From NCBI GenBank assembly GCA_914767715.1, contig OU612074.1, forward strand, positions 24,102,062 through 24,166,061: a stretch of DNA of 64,000 nt, written 5' to 3'. The position numbers were made by a program, and so were the translations under genes. Position 1 is the stretch's first letter; each line of letters begins with the position of its first letter. The notes beneath the pieces are model-generated. The model made no database searches. It was not told the origin of the DNA and was given only the letters and a program-made list of their open reading frames with translations. The stretch comes from Membranipora membranacea. Its lineage: Eukaryota; Bryozoa; Gymnolaemata; Cheilostomatida; Membraniporidae. Below are positions 21,504-32,696 of this stretch, piece after piece.

Positions 21504-21700
21504 GTGGGGACGGTGAAATGGTGCAATCAGTTAGCGCGCTTGCTATTCACTGCCAGGCGATTGGTGCCGCAGGATTTGTGAGTTCAAATCCCGTTGGGGG
21601 AGCTTTCAAGATTGATTGTTCCAGCCCCCATCAGGTGTATACCTCTTCTATAAAATGGGGAACCATTGTTACTGCCTGTTAAACACATTAGTGGTTTGTT
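21504..21700 (+). repeat. tRNA-derived SINE
   Basis: Box A-like TGGTGCAATCAGTTAGCGCG (21529-21538 onward) and box B-like GAGTTCAAATCC (about 21581) sit at RNA polymerase III promoter spacing. A non-tRNA body follows whose 3' end I could not place. Its head differs from that of the SINE at 41641-41853, so this is probably another family. Confidence 0.6.
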
Positions 21701-22332
21701 TACTCCATCCCTAGAATGTAAGGAAGTGTAATTTTGTGGCAGCAGGGAGGGTACATGTGATATGGAATTTCTACAGATAGTCTGTTACGCTACTCAAAAC
21801 AAATTTTTACCCCATGCAATCGGTACTGCTGAAGCTGGATTTTTAGTCACATTGAAGAAAATTTCTAGCCCCTAACTTCTTAGGGGTGTATATCCTCTCT
21901 ACCTAAGAGCACAAAAAAACCGTGTTTGAAGAGGATAGGTTCTTTTGAACTACCCAAGAGGAGTTTTAATAAAATGGCTTTGTGGAAATTGGGGTGTGCT
22001 AACATCACCTCCTAACTAGCTTATTTATTTACTTCTCTTGGGTTGTTTATGAAGGATGTACACAAACCAGTTATGAAAACTTGAGGCGTTGCGTGAAGTG
22101 ACATGATGAGATCGTACTGTTTTTTTTCCAGTACTGGTAGTGGAAAATTCAGTCTACCTCCAATATGATTGGATGATCTTTTTGCTCGTTTTGGTTCCAT
22201 GTACGTGGTTGTAGAACCATGATTAATTTTTTTTTATCGAGGCGCATATGGGGGACAAGCCATACTACAGGAATAACAGAAAAATAGGTAGCAACAGGTG
22301 CTCAGTAAAATCCCGCCTCCAGCCGCGCGATG

Positions 22333-22425
22333 TATATAAGAGGGTTCGACCAAAGCTGTGGGCTCATTCTCGGTGTAGCAGTGATCAGGAAAGTTTTGCA
22401 CGGGCACTCTCGAGAACAGAATAAA
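22333..22425 (+). promoter_or_regulatory. Possible solo-LTR promoter and poly(A) signal
   Basis: A TATATAAG box at 22333-22340 is followed 80 bp later by AATAAA at 22420-22425, a typical R-region arrangement of a short LTR. The sequence continues to TTCACTTCAACA then TGGTTGC, which would suit an LTR end plus primer site. I could not define the left end or target duplication, so this is tentative. Confidence 0.3.
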
Positions 22426-22439
22426 GAAGTATATTAATG

Positions 22440-25250
22440 ATTGTAATTGTTCCTCACTTCAACATGGTTGCATTTTTCTATGTATTGTTAGCAGTTTTTA
22501 AGATATAAATGGACCAGCGGGTAGGGCACTCATCTATTTGAGGTTTGCAGTGAAGTTTTATAAAGAACAACTTGCTGATAGCCCTCTGTTTACAGCCTAA
22601 TTCTGTCGTCAGAAGTGTCTTAAACACGAGGCAAGTGGTATGATCAACACATACTCCCACCTTGTGATCATTCAGGGATTATGAGGCAACTGAGATAGGT
22701 CTAGAGCATATCACTTGCAGCATGTAATGCCAAAAGTTATCAAAAATACCTTAACATAAAGTCTCTTTCCCATGTATCCCACTCTTTGGATAGTCATGAT
22801 CACGCATGCAGCATTGTCCTTGCATGGTATGATGAAAGTAATCGACCTGTATTAACTCACAGATCGAATTAACTTTTTGTGACACTCAGTTCTACAAGTA
22901 CCAATAACAAACAAAATCATTGCCAAGCTACTTCAAAAAAATGCCTGCGATGGATTTTTGAGGTAAGATACAAACAATTGGACATCGTTTGACAAACTGA
23001 TCAATGATGAGGAATTCAGATTTATTAGTTGTTCCACAATTGATGAATCAAATTGAATTACTGGAGCTCAATGGGAAAAATGAATAACTGCTGATTTTAA
23101 ACATAAAATGTCATAATCATGTCATAATTTGACACTAATTACGTTACCACCTAGCAACTCAAGCTTTTTTCACATTATTCGGCAATTTTTTAAGTTTTAT
23201 GACTAGGTCAACTTACAATGGCTTTTGCTTGTTAAATGAACTCCATCATTGGTTAGACAGGCATATTGTATAGTGCTGAGTACTGCAGACGAAACAGTGG
23301 CATTTCCTGTGAGTTACCAGTGAACATCTGACGTCTTCGCTACCACACATCTAAAATGGCAAGTGGTCTTCAACCTCATTTCAAAAGTTGCGCTAAATTA
23401 CTTCAATTGTACATGGAAAATCAGTGCAACCAAACATGCTACTTCTCAGCAATGTGTTTAGATATAATTTTATATTTTCAAGGCAAAGAGCTGCAAGGAG
23501 GCCGCTTTTTTTGTAGTGCAAGTATTTCACTTGATGGTTATCCGTTAAAAAAAAAAACTATTGGGATTAATGCACTATAAGCTGTCTAATAAATAATTCT
23601 GTAGGCCAAAACCAAGAACCAAGGATCTCCATGACCAATTCATCAGCTTTAATGAAGAAAGAGGCGGTAAGTACATTAACACTAAGCTGTGCAGTGTAGG
23701 CATATGGCTCAAGTGTTATTTTTATTCCCAACGGTGCACTGTCTAGCGTGCTGGTCTATGAAACTTAGTTATAACATCTGAATGATGTGGAGCACAATTA
23801 AGTCAGGTTCAAATGGGTGGACTTCCAGCCTCATGACCTATCTATAGGCAAAGGGCCTCGCACCACCCTCACCCTGCTTGCACTCTCACTGCTCACATAT
23901 AGCTAGCGTTAAATTCTATTCAAAGTTACCTACTCAATGAGTGTGAGCAGACAACTCAGCAAACAAATCATCTAAAGCACTTTTTTTTACACAGGGTCTG
24001 AAATATGCCGAAGTAATCTTATGGGAAAAATGAAAAGTCCACATACATCTTTGTCATCTAGACTTGATTTTCCTAAAAGACTAGAGGTAGCCTACTCACA
24101 TTGATCTTTGTCTCAGTCGCAGTTCTCAATGAATAGAAATGAGTATGAAGACCACCAATCGCTCTTCTCACAGTAAAACCATCGCCAGTAAGAGAAAAAA
24201 ACCTTTTTTCCTGCAACAAGCAAATATCATGCACTTACAGGCCCAGGTAATATCCATACTGTACATTGTTTTTTCTGCATATTCTTTCAATGCAATGTGG
24301 GTTATGATCTTCAGAAGTAATACATTCAGAAGCAATACTATGGATAAATTGACAAATTTCTAGTAATCTGAATACAACTACATGTACATTTCTAAGAACC
24401 ACCAAGCCTCACTACTTTCAGCTTTCTAAAGTGGAGATCATAAGAAGGAGGGGTGTATAGTTAAGTTAGTTAGTTAGTAAGTTAGTTTGAAAAATCTTTT
24501 TTTTTCATTTATTCATATGGCATAAACAAACCAAAGCTCAATTTTGGTGTGATATGAAGTGAATTTGTATGCATATCATAACAAGAACTTTTTTATCACA
24601 CCTTCTAATGTAGGCTACAGCAACTGTACTTGATCAAACCAACAAGTAAGCTAGGGGAAAAACATCGGTACTTTGTAGCTGGCAACAGCAGTGTAGTGTA
24701 GTGTTATTATGCCCATACATAGCTATAGCAAGCACAGGAGCAAACAAATTTTGAGAATACAATCGACCATTGATATTTCTGTGGTCGAGTACAAAATCAA
24801 TTACGACACGGACAATGCTTAAGGATATGTCCCCATTGATTCCCCAACAACCAATGTAAGAGGAATTAACTAAGCGTTAGACGATCTACTGACCAAGGAA
24901 GCCTTTGAAGCACAGCACATGTTGTTTCAAATGAGTACAAATAAATGGCATTTTTATATCGATTTAATATTAATTAAATTCACTCATTGTTGTGCTTTTG
25001 TACGGTGAGTGAGTTTAATGCAACCACGCGCAGGTCCCATGTCCCGAGGGTTGAACATCCACACGCAACTCATCACAACCCAGGGTTAATGTGTTGTGTG
25101 CCATGTGACACAGGGGGTTGGATCAAGTTGAAGTTAAAAGTTAAGTTTGAACGCACCAAACCAACCAAGACCTTGACAAGATTATGGACTTGAGTTTCTA
25201 CCGAGGCTTATATATATAATGTAAAATAAGGCTTGCAAGTAAGTCCCAGG
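22440..25250. other. Interior of the 12-kb element, no recognised gene
   Basis: Low-complexity AT-rich DNA. Open frames of 60-75 codons occur (for example 23356-23580 and 24139-24363 on plus), but none shows domain motifs or good splice context and I do not call them genes. Confidence 0.4.
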
Positions 25251-25336
25251 CCAGGGGCACCATGGGACTATCGGCATCTGGAGAACTTACAAGCATGTAA
25301 TTGTATACTTCGCCAATCCGATGTCCATTGGCAAAG

Positions 25337-25400
25337 TTAGCCTGTCTTGAAAAGCTTTGTTTGAGGGTGGGCGCCGAAAAAAGCTTGTCAAGACAGGCTA
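25337..25400. mobile_element. 64-bp TAGCCTG foldback MITE with 8-bp target duplication
   Basis: Ends TTAGCCTGTCTTGAAAAGCT and AGCTTGTCAAGACAGGCTA. The direct repeat TGGCAAAG lies at 25329-25336 and 25401-25408, and the interrupted host sequence can be recognised as the repeat also seen near 25850. This copy defines the family's target-site size. Confidence 0.85.
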
Positions 25401-25426
25401 TGGCAAAGTATACATGCTTATAATCA

Positions 25427-25870
25427 TAGGCATCTGGAGTTATACCTATGGTTATAACATCCACACAGTCACTGATCAAGCACACAATACAGCACTGACT
25501 TGAGTAAGTGTAACGTGTTGGTATATAACAGCAGAGTATTGGTTTAGTTCAGTGAGTGGGAAGGCTACTAGACTTGTAACTAGTAAGCTGAGTAAGTAGT
25601 AGTAATAGTACTACCTACAGTAAAGTCATAGGCATCTGGAGTTACAAGCATGTATACTTTGCAATGTACATGATCATGATCATTGGTCACCCATCCTAGT
25701 CCTTTCCAAGCAAGGTATAGGCCATATGCATCTGGAGTTACAAGCATGTCCAGTATCAACCATACTGGACATGCTTGTAACTCCAGAAGCAGATGCCTAT
25801 GGTAAAGGCATGGGCCCCTGGGACTTACATGATGTCTTTACTTTGCCAATGTCCAGTATCAACCACCCCA
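25427..25870. repeat. Cluster of CATCTGGAGTTACAAGCATG motifs and hairpin
   Basis: The motif GCATCTGGAGTTACAAGCAT or close variants recurs at about 25265, 25430, 25630 and 25728, and inverted near 25775. The copy at 25727-25797 is a hairpin with about 29-bp arms around the loop CAACC. GGGCCCCTGGGACTTACATG follows at 25811. This looks like remnants of a foldback family targeted repeatedly. Confidence 0.6.
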
Positions 25871-26012
25871 AAAAAAATACTGATATATATACTTTTTATT
25901 GGCATCAAAAGTCATCTCATTCGAAATGTTTTGCACTCAGTGCCAGAAAACAATTTTTTTTTATAACAAAAAAAGAGAAACAGAAGGGAAATAATATCAT
26001 CAATGATGTTGC

Positions 26013-28757
26013 TCAAGTCGATAATATATGGTTGAAAAGTAAAGTTTTGAATGAACTGAACTTCTCTTTAGATCTCAAATGTAACGGTAAAGAATTGTAT
26101 GTAGCAGAAACTTTGTATCTTAGATTGTCTGTATGATATAAAAGTAAATGTTTATCACGAAAATTGAACTTGGTAGTGTTTTTAAATCCTCTATATATAA
26201 ATGGTGGTGTTAAAAAATTGTTTATCTTATGCGCAAAAAGTGAAGTGAAATAACAAACAAGCTTAGGAAGAGGTAGGAGTTGTAATGATTGTGTAATGGA
26301 TTCGGTTGAAATGAGATAATACGGGATGTAATGCACATTGGCGATAATGCGTAAAGCCCGTTTTTGCAACAAAAATAATCTATTGAGGGCATTATTGCAG
26401 GACAAGTTGCCAATGATATGGATACCATATATAAGGTGACAATAGATAAACTGGAAGTAAAATGTGCGGGCACTTGCTATATCCAAGAAGTATCTCAAAT
26501 TTTGAAGTAGGTAAACATTCCGTTGTACCTTTTTATATACATACTCTAGATGATCCTGCCATGAAAGCGAGTCATTCAACACAAAACCCAGAAGCCTTGT
26601 AGTTCTCTGTCTGTTTAGTTTTTCATGTCCTATGTACAGTTCCAGGTCATAAAGCGGATCTGAGATATTAAGTAGCATGTAATGAGATTTCTGAACATTT
26701 ATAACCATCCGGTTACGATTGCACCAATCCAAAATGCCACTTAAATCTTCAGATGCCTTTGCCTTTAGTTGCTGAAGGTTTTTATTAGATGACAGGAACA
26801 CTGTATCATCAGCATATGCATATGATGATGAGTCTGATTTTGATGAAGTTAATAAATCATTTATGAAGATGAGAAACAAAGTTGGTGCTAGGATTGAACC
26901 TTGAGGGACCCCTATTGTGATAGGCAATCTACAAGATTCAATATTATTGAGTTTAACAAACTGCCTTCTGTCTGTCAGAAAGGTGTCAAGAAGTTTTAAC
27001 ATATTTCCTCCGATGCCGCAAGCCTTCAACTTATTGTGTAGTAAAACATGGGATACACAGTCAAATGCCTTTTTAAAATCCAGAAAAAGTAATGTCATAA
27101 CATTTCCATTAATTTTCTCCACCAAAGAGTCTGAAATAATTTTAAATAAACTGTCTGAACAAGAATGGCCTTTTCTAAATCCACATTGAAGCTCATGGAT
27201 GATTTTGTTCTTAGTGAGATATTCTTGCAGATGGTGATTTATGTGTTTCTCAAATATTTTTGAAAGAACAGGCAAGACTGAAATTGGCCTATAATTTGAT
27301 GGGTTATTTATATCCCCAGATTTATGTATTGGTGAAACTCGAGCTAGTTTCCATGTTGAAGGGAACTGCCCTTTGCTTAAAACCCTGTTAAACATATCGG
27401 TGACAATATCCACAATATAAGGCCAAACAAGCTTCAACATCTTCACTGTAATTCTGTCAGGTCCTGTACTTTTACTATCAGGAATGTGGAACAATATTCT
27501 TGTACATGTGAAAGGGGTGAATTGTGGTATGTCTGTCAAATTATGTTTGGATACGGGAAATGTCATCTCATCTGTTACAACAAGGTTTTTTGTGATTGAT
27601 TTTGCAATGGATGTGAAATGGCTGTTAAATTGATCTGCACTCAAATTTGTCGCAGGGAAAGTCTCCTTCTTTTTATTCTTTAATACATCCCAAACAGGTT
27701 TTGTATTACCTTTAGACTCTTTAATAGTATTAGAAATAGCTCTTTTCTTCTTTTGTCTGATCATATTAGTGACATAATTTCGCTGTTTTTTATATCCTTC
27801 CCAATCACCGTTTTGTTTGAGTTGATCTCTGATTTTGATGTTCATTTTTACCTCATCATCCAACCATTTTGGAAGATTATGCGTTCTTACAAAACGAGTC
27901 TTCTCAAACACGAGTTTTGATATAAGATGATTCAAATGGCTATAGAACTTCTCAAACATTGAGTCTATTGATCTTTCATACAGTACATAACCAAAATTTT
28001 CCCTTGAGAATGTGTTAAAAATGTTTTCAGGTGTTGCAAATGAATAATCCAAAAATGTTACCTTACATCTTTGTTTAGATATTTTAACATTTCTATCAAT
28101 CTCTCTTGAAGCGACTATCATGAAATGATCACTCAGTGAATATTTGATGACACCAGATTTAGCAATATTGTCACTTTTACTTGAATAGATGTGGTCAATT
28201 AGTGTCCTTGATGAATTAGTTATGCGAGTGGGTTCAGATATAAGTTGATTCAACAGTAGTGGAGAGGTAACATTATCTAACCACCTATTTTTCGAAGTTG
28301 GATTCAGCAAATCAATATTGAAATCACCAAATATTATAATTTCATCGTTCAAACCATAACAACGCTCGACAAACTCTGAAAAGTCTGTGTTCCATGATGC
28401 TTTTGATTGGGGAGGTCTATATAAGTATGTGACCAAAAAACTCTTTTGGCTTCTGGGTCTGACCTTGACTGTTATACTCTCATCCATGTAAAGATCTAAA
28501 TTTTCCAGATGTTCAATGACCAGTGAATCATGGACATAGCAGAGTAATCCCCCACCATTGTTACAGAGCCTATCCCTTCTTATCATCGTATATCCTGGTA
28601 CCTCATATAGGCAGCTGTCATCATTTTCATTCAAAAATGTTTCAGCCAAACACAGTATACTAAATTTGTGATCACTAAGAATTAAACGAACCTCTTCCAG
28701 TTTGCTTGCCAATCCACGGATATTAAGATATGCGCTATAAAAATTCATTGCCATCAT
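26013..28757 (-). CDS. ORF2: endonuclease and reverse transcriptase
   Basis: 914 residues, uninterrupted. The N-terminal endonuclease has LNIRGLASKLEEV, CLAETFLN, IIFGDFNIDLL and SDHF near residues 10-225. The reverse transcriptase (about 480-740) has NYRPISVLPVLSKIFEK, FLDFKKAFDCVSH, IGVPQGSILAP and the catalytic YADDTVFL. A C-terminal region with LLQKRALRII follows. It nicks target DNA and copies the element RNA. The start ATG overlaps the ORF1 stop by four bases (ATGA), which suggests translation by termination-reinitiation. All catalytic motifs checked are intact, in contrast to ORF1. Confidence 0.92.
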   Translation of the reverse strand: MMAMNFYSAYLNIRGLASKLEEVRLILSDHKFSILCLAETFLNENDDSCLYEVPGYTMIRRDRLCNNGGGLLCYVHDSLVIEHLENLDLYMDESITVKVRPRSQKSFLVTYLYRPPQSKASWNTDFSEFVERCYGLNDEIIIFGDFNIDLLNPTSKNRWLDNVTSPLLLNQLISEPTRITNSSRTLIDHIYSSKSDNIAKSGVIKYSLSDHFMIVASREIDRNVKISKQRCKVTFLDYSFATPENIFNTFSRENFGYVLYERSIDSMFEKFYSHLNHLISKLVFEKTRFVRTHNLPKWLDDEVKMNIKIRDQLKQNGDWEGYKKQRNYVTNMIRQKKKRAISNTIKESKGNTKPVWDVLKNKKKETFPATNLSADQFNSHFTSIAKSITKNLVVTDEMTFPVSKHNLTDIPQFTPFTCTRILFHIPDSKSTGPDRITVKMLKLVWPYIVDIVTDMFNRVLSKGQFPSTWKLARVSPIHKSGDINNPSNYRPISVLPVLSKIFEKHINHHLQEYLTKNKIIHELQCGFRKGHSCSDSLFKIISDSLVEKINGNVMTLLFLDFKKAFDCVSHVLLHNKLKACGIGGNMLKLLDTFLTDRRQFVKLNNIESCRLPITIGVPQGSILAPTLFLIFINDLLTSSKSDSSSYAYADDTVFLSSNKNLQQLKAKASEDLSGILDWCNRNRMVINVQKSHYMLLNISDPLYDLELYIGHEKLNRQRTTRLLGFVLNDSLSWQDHLEYVYKKVQRNVYLLQNLRYFLDIASARTFYFQFIYCHLIYGIHIIGNLSCNNALNRLFLLQKRALRIIANVHYIPYYLISTESITQSLQLLPLPKLVCYFTSLFAHKINNFLTPPFIYRGFKNTTKFNFRDKHLLLYHTDNLRYKVSATYNSLPLHLRSKEKFSSFKTLLFNHILST

Positions 28758-30334
28758 AGAAGTTTTTCAAAATGGCATTTAAGTTTAAGTGAGTCTAAAA
28801 TCATACCTTGACTGAGGACCTTGTTGTATTGGTCCTGAGTGTCAAACTTTACTTTAAAGATGCGCATTTTCTTTTCCCCTTTGTAGATCCTTATAGCTGA
28901 AGAGTTGGGGAAATTCTGTGATATCTCTTTTATTACAAGTTCATCATCAGCATCGATAGGAATGCCTCTCAGCATACCAGTGTTGACTTTTGCTGATTCT
29001 GGATTGATTGTCTTTCTTACTTGCGAGTTTTCAAATAGTAATGTATTCCAAGTGTTTATCAACTTGGTCACTGTCTTTTCATCGCGAAGGTGCAGCATAA
29101 TTTTTGGAGATTCTGTCTTGAAATTGTAGGTCGTTATGTTTTCTATGATTGTTGGGCCGAATTCACGGTTAATCTCACGTCTGATGTTGTCTTGATTATA
29201 GTTTTGGTAGGTTTTTGATGACTTGTTGATACTTATTACGATGCAGTGCTTGGGGTTGAAGTTGTTTGGACGAGATGTTTATGTAAAAGAGGGCATGTGA
29301 TCTGGTGTGTTGGATGTAGTTGCCGGTGAACTTGGTGTTGGTGTGTTTTGATGTGTTGTTGATGAAGGAATATTTCTGTGGAGTTGTCTACTGCTGCTTG
29401 CAACTGATGACCATTGTTGTGTGGTGTTAAGAGTTTGAGTTGGAAGATATGTTTGTTGTACGGTATTTTTGGAATTTGATGGACATTCCTTTGTACTAGG
29501 GCTCTCAGAAAAAGCACTAGTAATTTTATCCAATTTAACCTGCATGCTGTCCATCTTCTCCTGCATGCTGTCCATCTTCTCCATCATAATAGAAAGCACG
29601 CCATGTAGAGTTCTGCATGACGCACATTCGGGACTCTCCCCACAATCTCTGTCCCTGGAATGACTGGGAGCGCTGTCGACGAATGGAGCAGAAGTCTCCA
29701 TTGTCTCAGACAGGGAACACTGAGAAGACTCTGGCAGTGAAACTGTAGATCCCCCTAGAGCACCTTGTGTGCTTTGTTGTTGAGTTGTGCTGCTGTTGGC
29801 ATTGGTTTGTTTACTTTTTAGCGATTCCATTGCATTTGAGCATGAGGAACGGACTTTCTCGTTTAAATTGGCAATTGTTTCTGGCTGTAATTCACCTACC
29901 AGCTTAGAGTAGTGACTTATAAACACATCCACATCTTTGATAGCATTCACCAGTATTCTAGAGGTGGTATGGTAAAAGTTTGCAGTATAAAGGCGTCTAT
30001 CCGATTTCTTCTTGTTTTTAACGGTGAATATGGTGGCTGTTGTGTTTTTGTCCTTATCTTTATTCATTTTCCTAGTTACATAAAGATATTGCTCCTGAAT
30101 GGATGTTTGAAATATAGATCTGACAAGCTCAAAAACAGCTGTGCTGCAGTCAACGACAATTTGGATGTTTCCCGGATTACCTTTTATGGTGATAGACTCA
30201 TCAGTGGTAGTAGAGTCGATTTTCTTTTGTAATGCCTTCAACTTGTTGAGCGAATAGGTGAAGATATTATCCTCAGCATCATCCTCATCAGGATCATTAC
30301 TGGAAATGAGTTTTCTCTTCTTGCCTTTGTTCAT
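28754..30334 (-). pseudogene. ORF1: nucleic-acid chaperone-like protein, one stop
   Basis: A 527-codon frame broken by a single in-frame TAA at 29279-29281. Before the stop: 351 residues starting MNKGKKRKLISSNDPDEDD, then a Ser/Thr-rich region and a heptad stretch MMEKMDSMQEKMDSMQVKLD (coiled coil, as used for ORF1 trimers). After the stop: IVISINKSSKTYQNY and KVKFDTQDQYNKVL, with the spacing of an RRM-like fold. ORF1 proteins of these elements bind RNA. The stop is a single-base type change, so the copy may be dead only in cis for ORF1, or the stop may be a sequencing error. Confidence 0.75.
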
Positions 30335-30690
30335 TTTGGGTGAAAATTACCAAGATTTATTGTCAATTTTTCTGGAGCTCAGATTTTTTCCAATATATAC
30401 TGGTCATCGATATATACTGGTCAATATGATACTGGTCATCGGCAAAGTAAAGACATGTAAGTCCCAAGGATGGAAACTGTAACCTGAAACTTGCTGAGAC
30501 TGGAAAGGAAAACACTACAGCAGTATAGTCTTCATTAGCAGAGTAGAGAATGCAGCTTTACAGAGCTTCTTCATGAAGAACACCACCAGGCATCAACCAA
30601 AATCCATACCATGTTTTGGATTAGGCAGAAAATGAGATGACTACCCCTGATTGGCTTGGTGGGATTCAATTAACCAATTAGAATGTGTTT

Positions 30691-30794
30691 TCCAAATTTC
30701 CGCATTTTAGTCATTTCATCGTAAAACTGAGAAACACGCGTGCTAACGCGTACTTTCAAGAGAAATTCCGCATTTCCGCATTTTAGTGAACCCC
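30691..30794. repeat. Right terminus and subterminal repeats of the 12-kb element
   Basis: ATTTCCGCATTTTAGT occurs at about 30696 and again at the very end (30774-30788), with a truncated ATTCCGC between. The order mirrors the left end. GTGAACCCC closes the element at 30794, followed by TAGTGTAATC. Confidence 0.75.
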
Positions 30795-31369
30795 TAGTGT
30801 AATCTCGAAATCAGTGTGCACTTTCTGTTCATAGTGTTAGCTCTGTATATTTGCGCATAATATATACAAATTTATATTAAGCATTTTGTATTTCTTCTCC
30901 TTAAAATTACTTTCTAAGTACATCGAATTTTCTTACATAATAATATAATACCATATCATTATAATTTTGTGATTATTGTGATACATTAGAAGATTTTTTT
31001 TCAGGCAACTTATATATGAAAGTCTGTTAATTTGAATTTGGCGCACCAACTTTTTTGGACAACATCCATCAATTCTCAAGAGGGTAAGCTTAACACGACC
31101 AAGATCTGGTCTGCATCTTGGCTTCAGCAGACTTGATTGGTGTTGGGATACCATAGATAGAAAGTTTGATAGTCAGAACAAGGACTAGGAGGTACAGACA
31201 GAAGAGTGTCTGTTACTTCTCTCTTGGTAAGAAGTGTTTCTCTGGTGTCTGGATACCATAGAAAGTCTGTTGTGTTAGTCTTAGTGAGTGTTATGTACAT
31301 TAAATGTAATCAAACAGAAAGTAGCACTAGTTAGTAGGTAGGAGCAACCTATTACTCCTTGCAAGGGGT

Positions 31370-31469
31370 AACAGACTTTCTTCTATGATGCCAGAGAAAG
31401 TCTGTTGCTCCCAAACTGTACTTAACAGACTTTCTATGATATCCAGATACCCGAGGAAGTCTGTTGCTC
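31370..31469. repeat. 59-bp hairpin minisatellite, left remnant
   Basis: About two units left of the inserted LTR element, with more degenerate copies back to about 31170. The last unit is cut after TTGCTC and resumes at 33850. Confidence 0.8.
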
Positions 31470-32065
31470 TGTGATACGTGGTTGAATGCTAATCGCAAGG
31501 TGGTTCAACTTAGCCCAGCTAAGATTTATATCAGTATGCAAGAAGGTTTAGATGTAAATATTAATTACCAGAGAGATAGATGTCGAGTGTGCCTGTCAGT
31601 ATGTCCAGGTGAGAGTATGAATAGAATGGATTGGATACCAATCCAATGGTGTGTGATAAGTGTGTAACCTTGTTAGGTCAAGTAAGTGAGCTAGTTAGTT
31701 GTGATGGCCAGTTGACCATCTGTATGTATGCTCGATATATGTATTGGAATACCACCAGTCATGGGTTTTCCCGGCTAAGCCGATGGCATCCCAGAATGCC
31801 AGTCAGGGTTTTCCGACTATGTGTCAGCGACAGCCCCGAACGCGCCAGTTCCCAGAGCTATGCCAATATTTTGACCCCACCTTTTCCCAGTTACAACTTA
31901 AATAGTGTGCTATTGTGCTGGCTGGAGGAGATAATGACTGGATTAAATACAGTTGAGAATAGCATACAGTAATTATGATGATGACTCAGTAGCTATCAAT
32001 GCAGAAAGCCTTAGTTGAGTGTAATAATATTTTAATTACTACAGGTTGTGTGTAAAAGTATCTCA
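31470..32065 (-). repeat. 3' LTR of the compact element
   Basis: Relative to the other LTR it has a 5-base insertion (CAATC near 31643), which breaks the long antisense open frame seen in the partner. Element orientation (minus) is inferred from the primer site and internal ORF. Confidence 0.85.
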
Positions 32066-32195
32066 GTTGCCTCAACATAAAAAATAGTAGGTTTTAAACT
32101 TCAATTTTTATGTTTAAGCCCAGTGTTAAAGAGTTCCAAGTCTGATATCAAACAAATCCTAGGAGGCTATGCCTCTGCCCAGTGTAAGATGCTGC

Positions 32196-32696
32196 CTAGC
32201 ATCTTAACATAGAATCGCCTGAAAAGCCACCACCTTCAGCTGTTGTAGGAGAAAATCGCAAGGGTTTTGATGAAAGATCTGAGTAGAACCATAACCACTT
32301 GTAGTGCCAGGGCAGGTATGAATAATAGTGTTTGCAGAGAATGTGTGTGAAACAATGTATGTCACGTAAGTTACGCAACATAAGTAGTGGCTGGTTACAT
32401 GTCCAGGGATACAGCGCAGCACACGAGGCGATAGTGGTACCACATTGTCGGATGTCAATAGTTTCCGAACAGTTTATTGTGTATGCAGCAGCATGGTTCA
32501 CATTCAACATTGGTGTCAGATTGGCAGCAGTCACATAATGATTTGTACCGGCAGAACAAAACATATCTGGGTATAAAGTTAAAGTTTGTTCAACAGCAGT
32601 TGTCAAGACAGGTGTCATAGCAATGACAGACAGGTCTCGTAGCAACGAGCAGTGTTTCAGATTCGATAACCTTAGCAAAGGTCTCGATTTCCTCAA
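32196..32696 (-). CDS. Possible second ORF of the compact LTR element
   Basis: A 166-codon frame that overlaps the end of the upstream ORF (32590-33177) by 107 bp in another frame and runs to within 130 bp of the 3' LTR. It contains many Cys and Leu residues and no motif I recognise. It could be reached by a frameshift from the first ORF or be a chance open frame in a decaying sequence. Confidence 0.35.
   Translation of the reverse strand: MRKSRPLLRLSNLKHCSLLRDLSVIAMTPVLTTAVEQTLTLYPDMFCSAGTNHYVTAANLTPMLNVNHAAAYTINCSETIDIRQCGTTIASCAALYPWTCNQPLLMLRNLRDIHCFTHILCKHYYSYLPWHYKWLWFYSDLSSKPLRFSPTTAEGGGFSGDSMLRC

Larger units (their letters stand above)
25872..30440 (-). mobile_element. Two-ORF non-LTR retrotransposon (Jockey/CR1 superfamily)
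   Basis: Minus-strand order: 5' region (about 30440-30335), ORF1 (30334-28754), ORF2 (28757-26013), a short 3' UTR with AATAAA (about 25894-25899, minus strand) and an A/T-rich end near 25872. Inverted copies of a short host repeat (GACTTACATG..CTTTACTTTGCC) lie near both borders, so it may have inserted into a foldback. Inserted within the 12-kb TIR element. Confidence 0.8.
18643..30794. mobile_element. 12.15-kb TIR element, Mutator-like, with nested insertions
   Basis: The left end reads GGGTTCACTAAAATGCGG and continues GAAAT. The right end is its inverted complement (ATTTCCGCATTTTAGTGAAC then CCC). The identical 10-mer TAGTGTAATC lies directly outside both ends (18633-18642 and 30795-30804). 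Ends starting GGG with a 9-10 bp duplication fit Mutator-like elements; this is inference, since no transposase was recognised inside. The interior holds a decayed exon-like stretch (19908-20119), a foldback (20198-20548), a tRNA-SINE (21504), a two-ORF non-LTR element (25.87-30.44 kb) and hairpins. Without the nested retrotransposon the element would be about 7.6 kb. An alternative is coincidental ends of two elements, but the exact 10-bp flanks argue against it. Confidence 0.72.

Noticed and set aside
22333-22430. Full LTR retrotransposon suggested by TATA box and AATAAA
   Set aside because: No second LTR, pol motif or target duplication nearby; kept only as a low-confidence regulatory feature.
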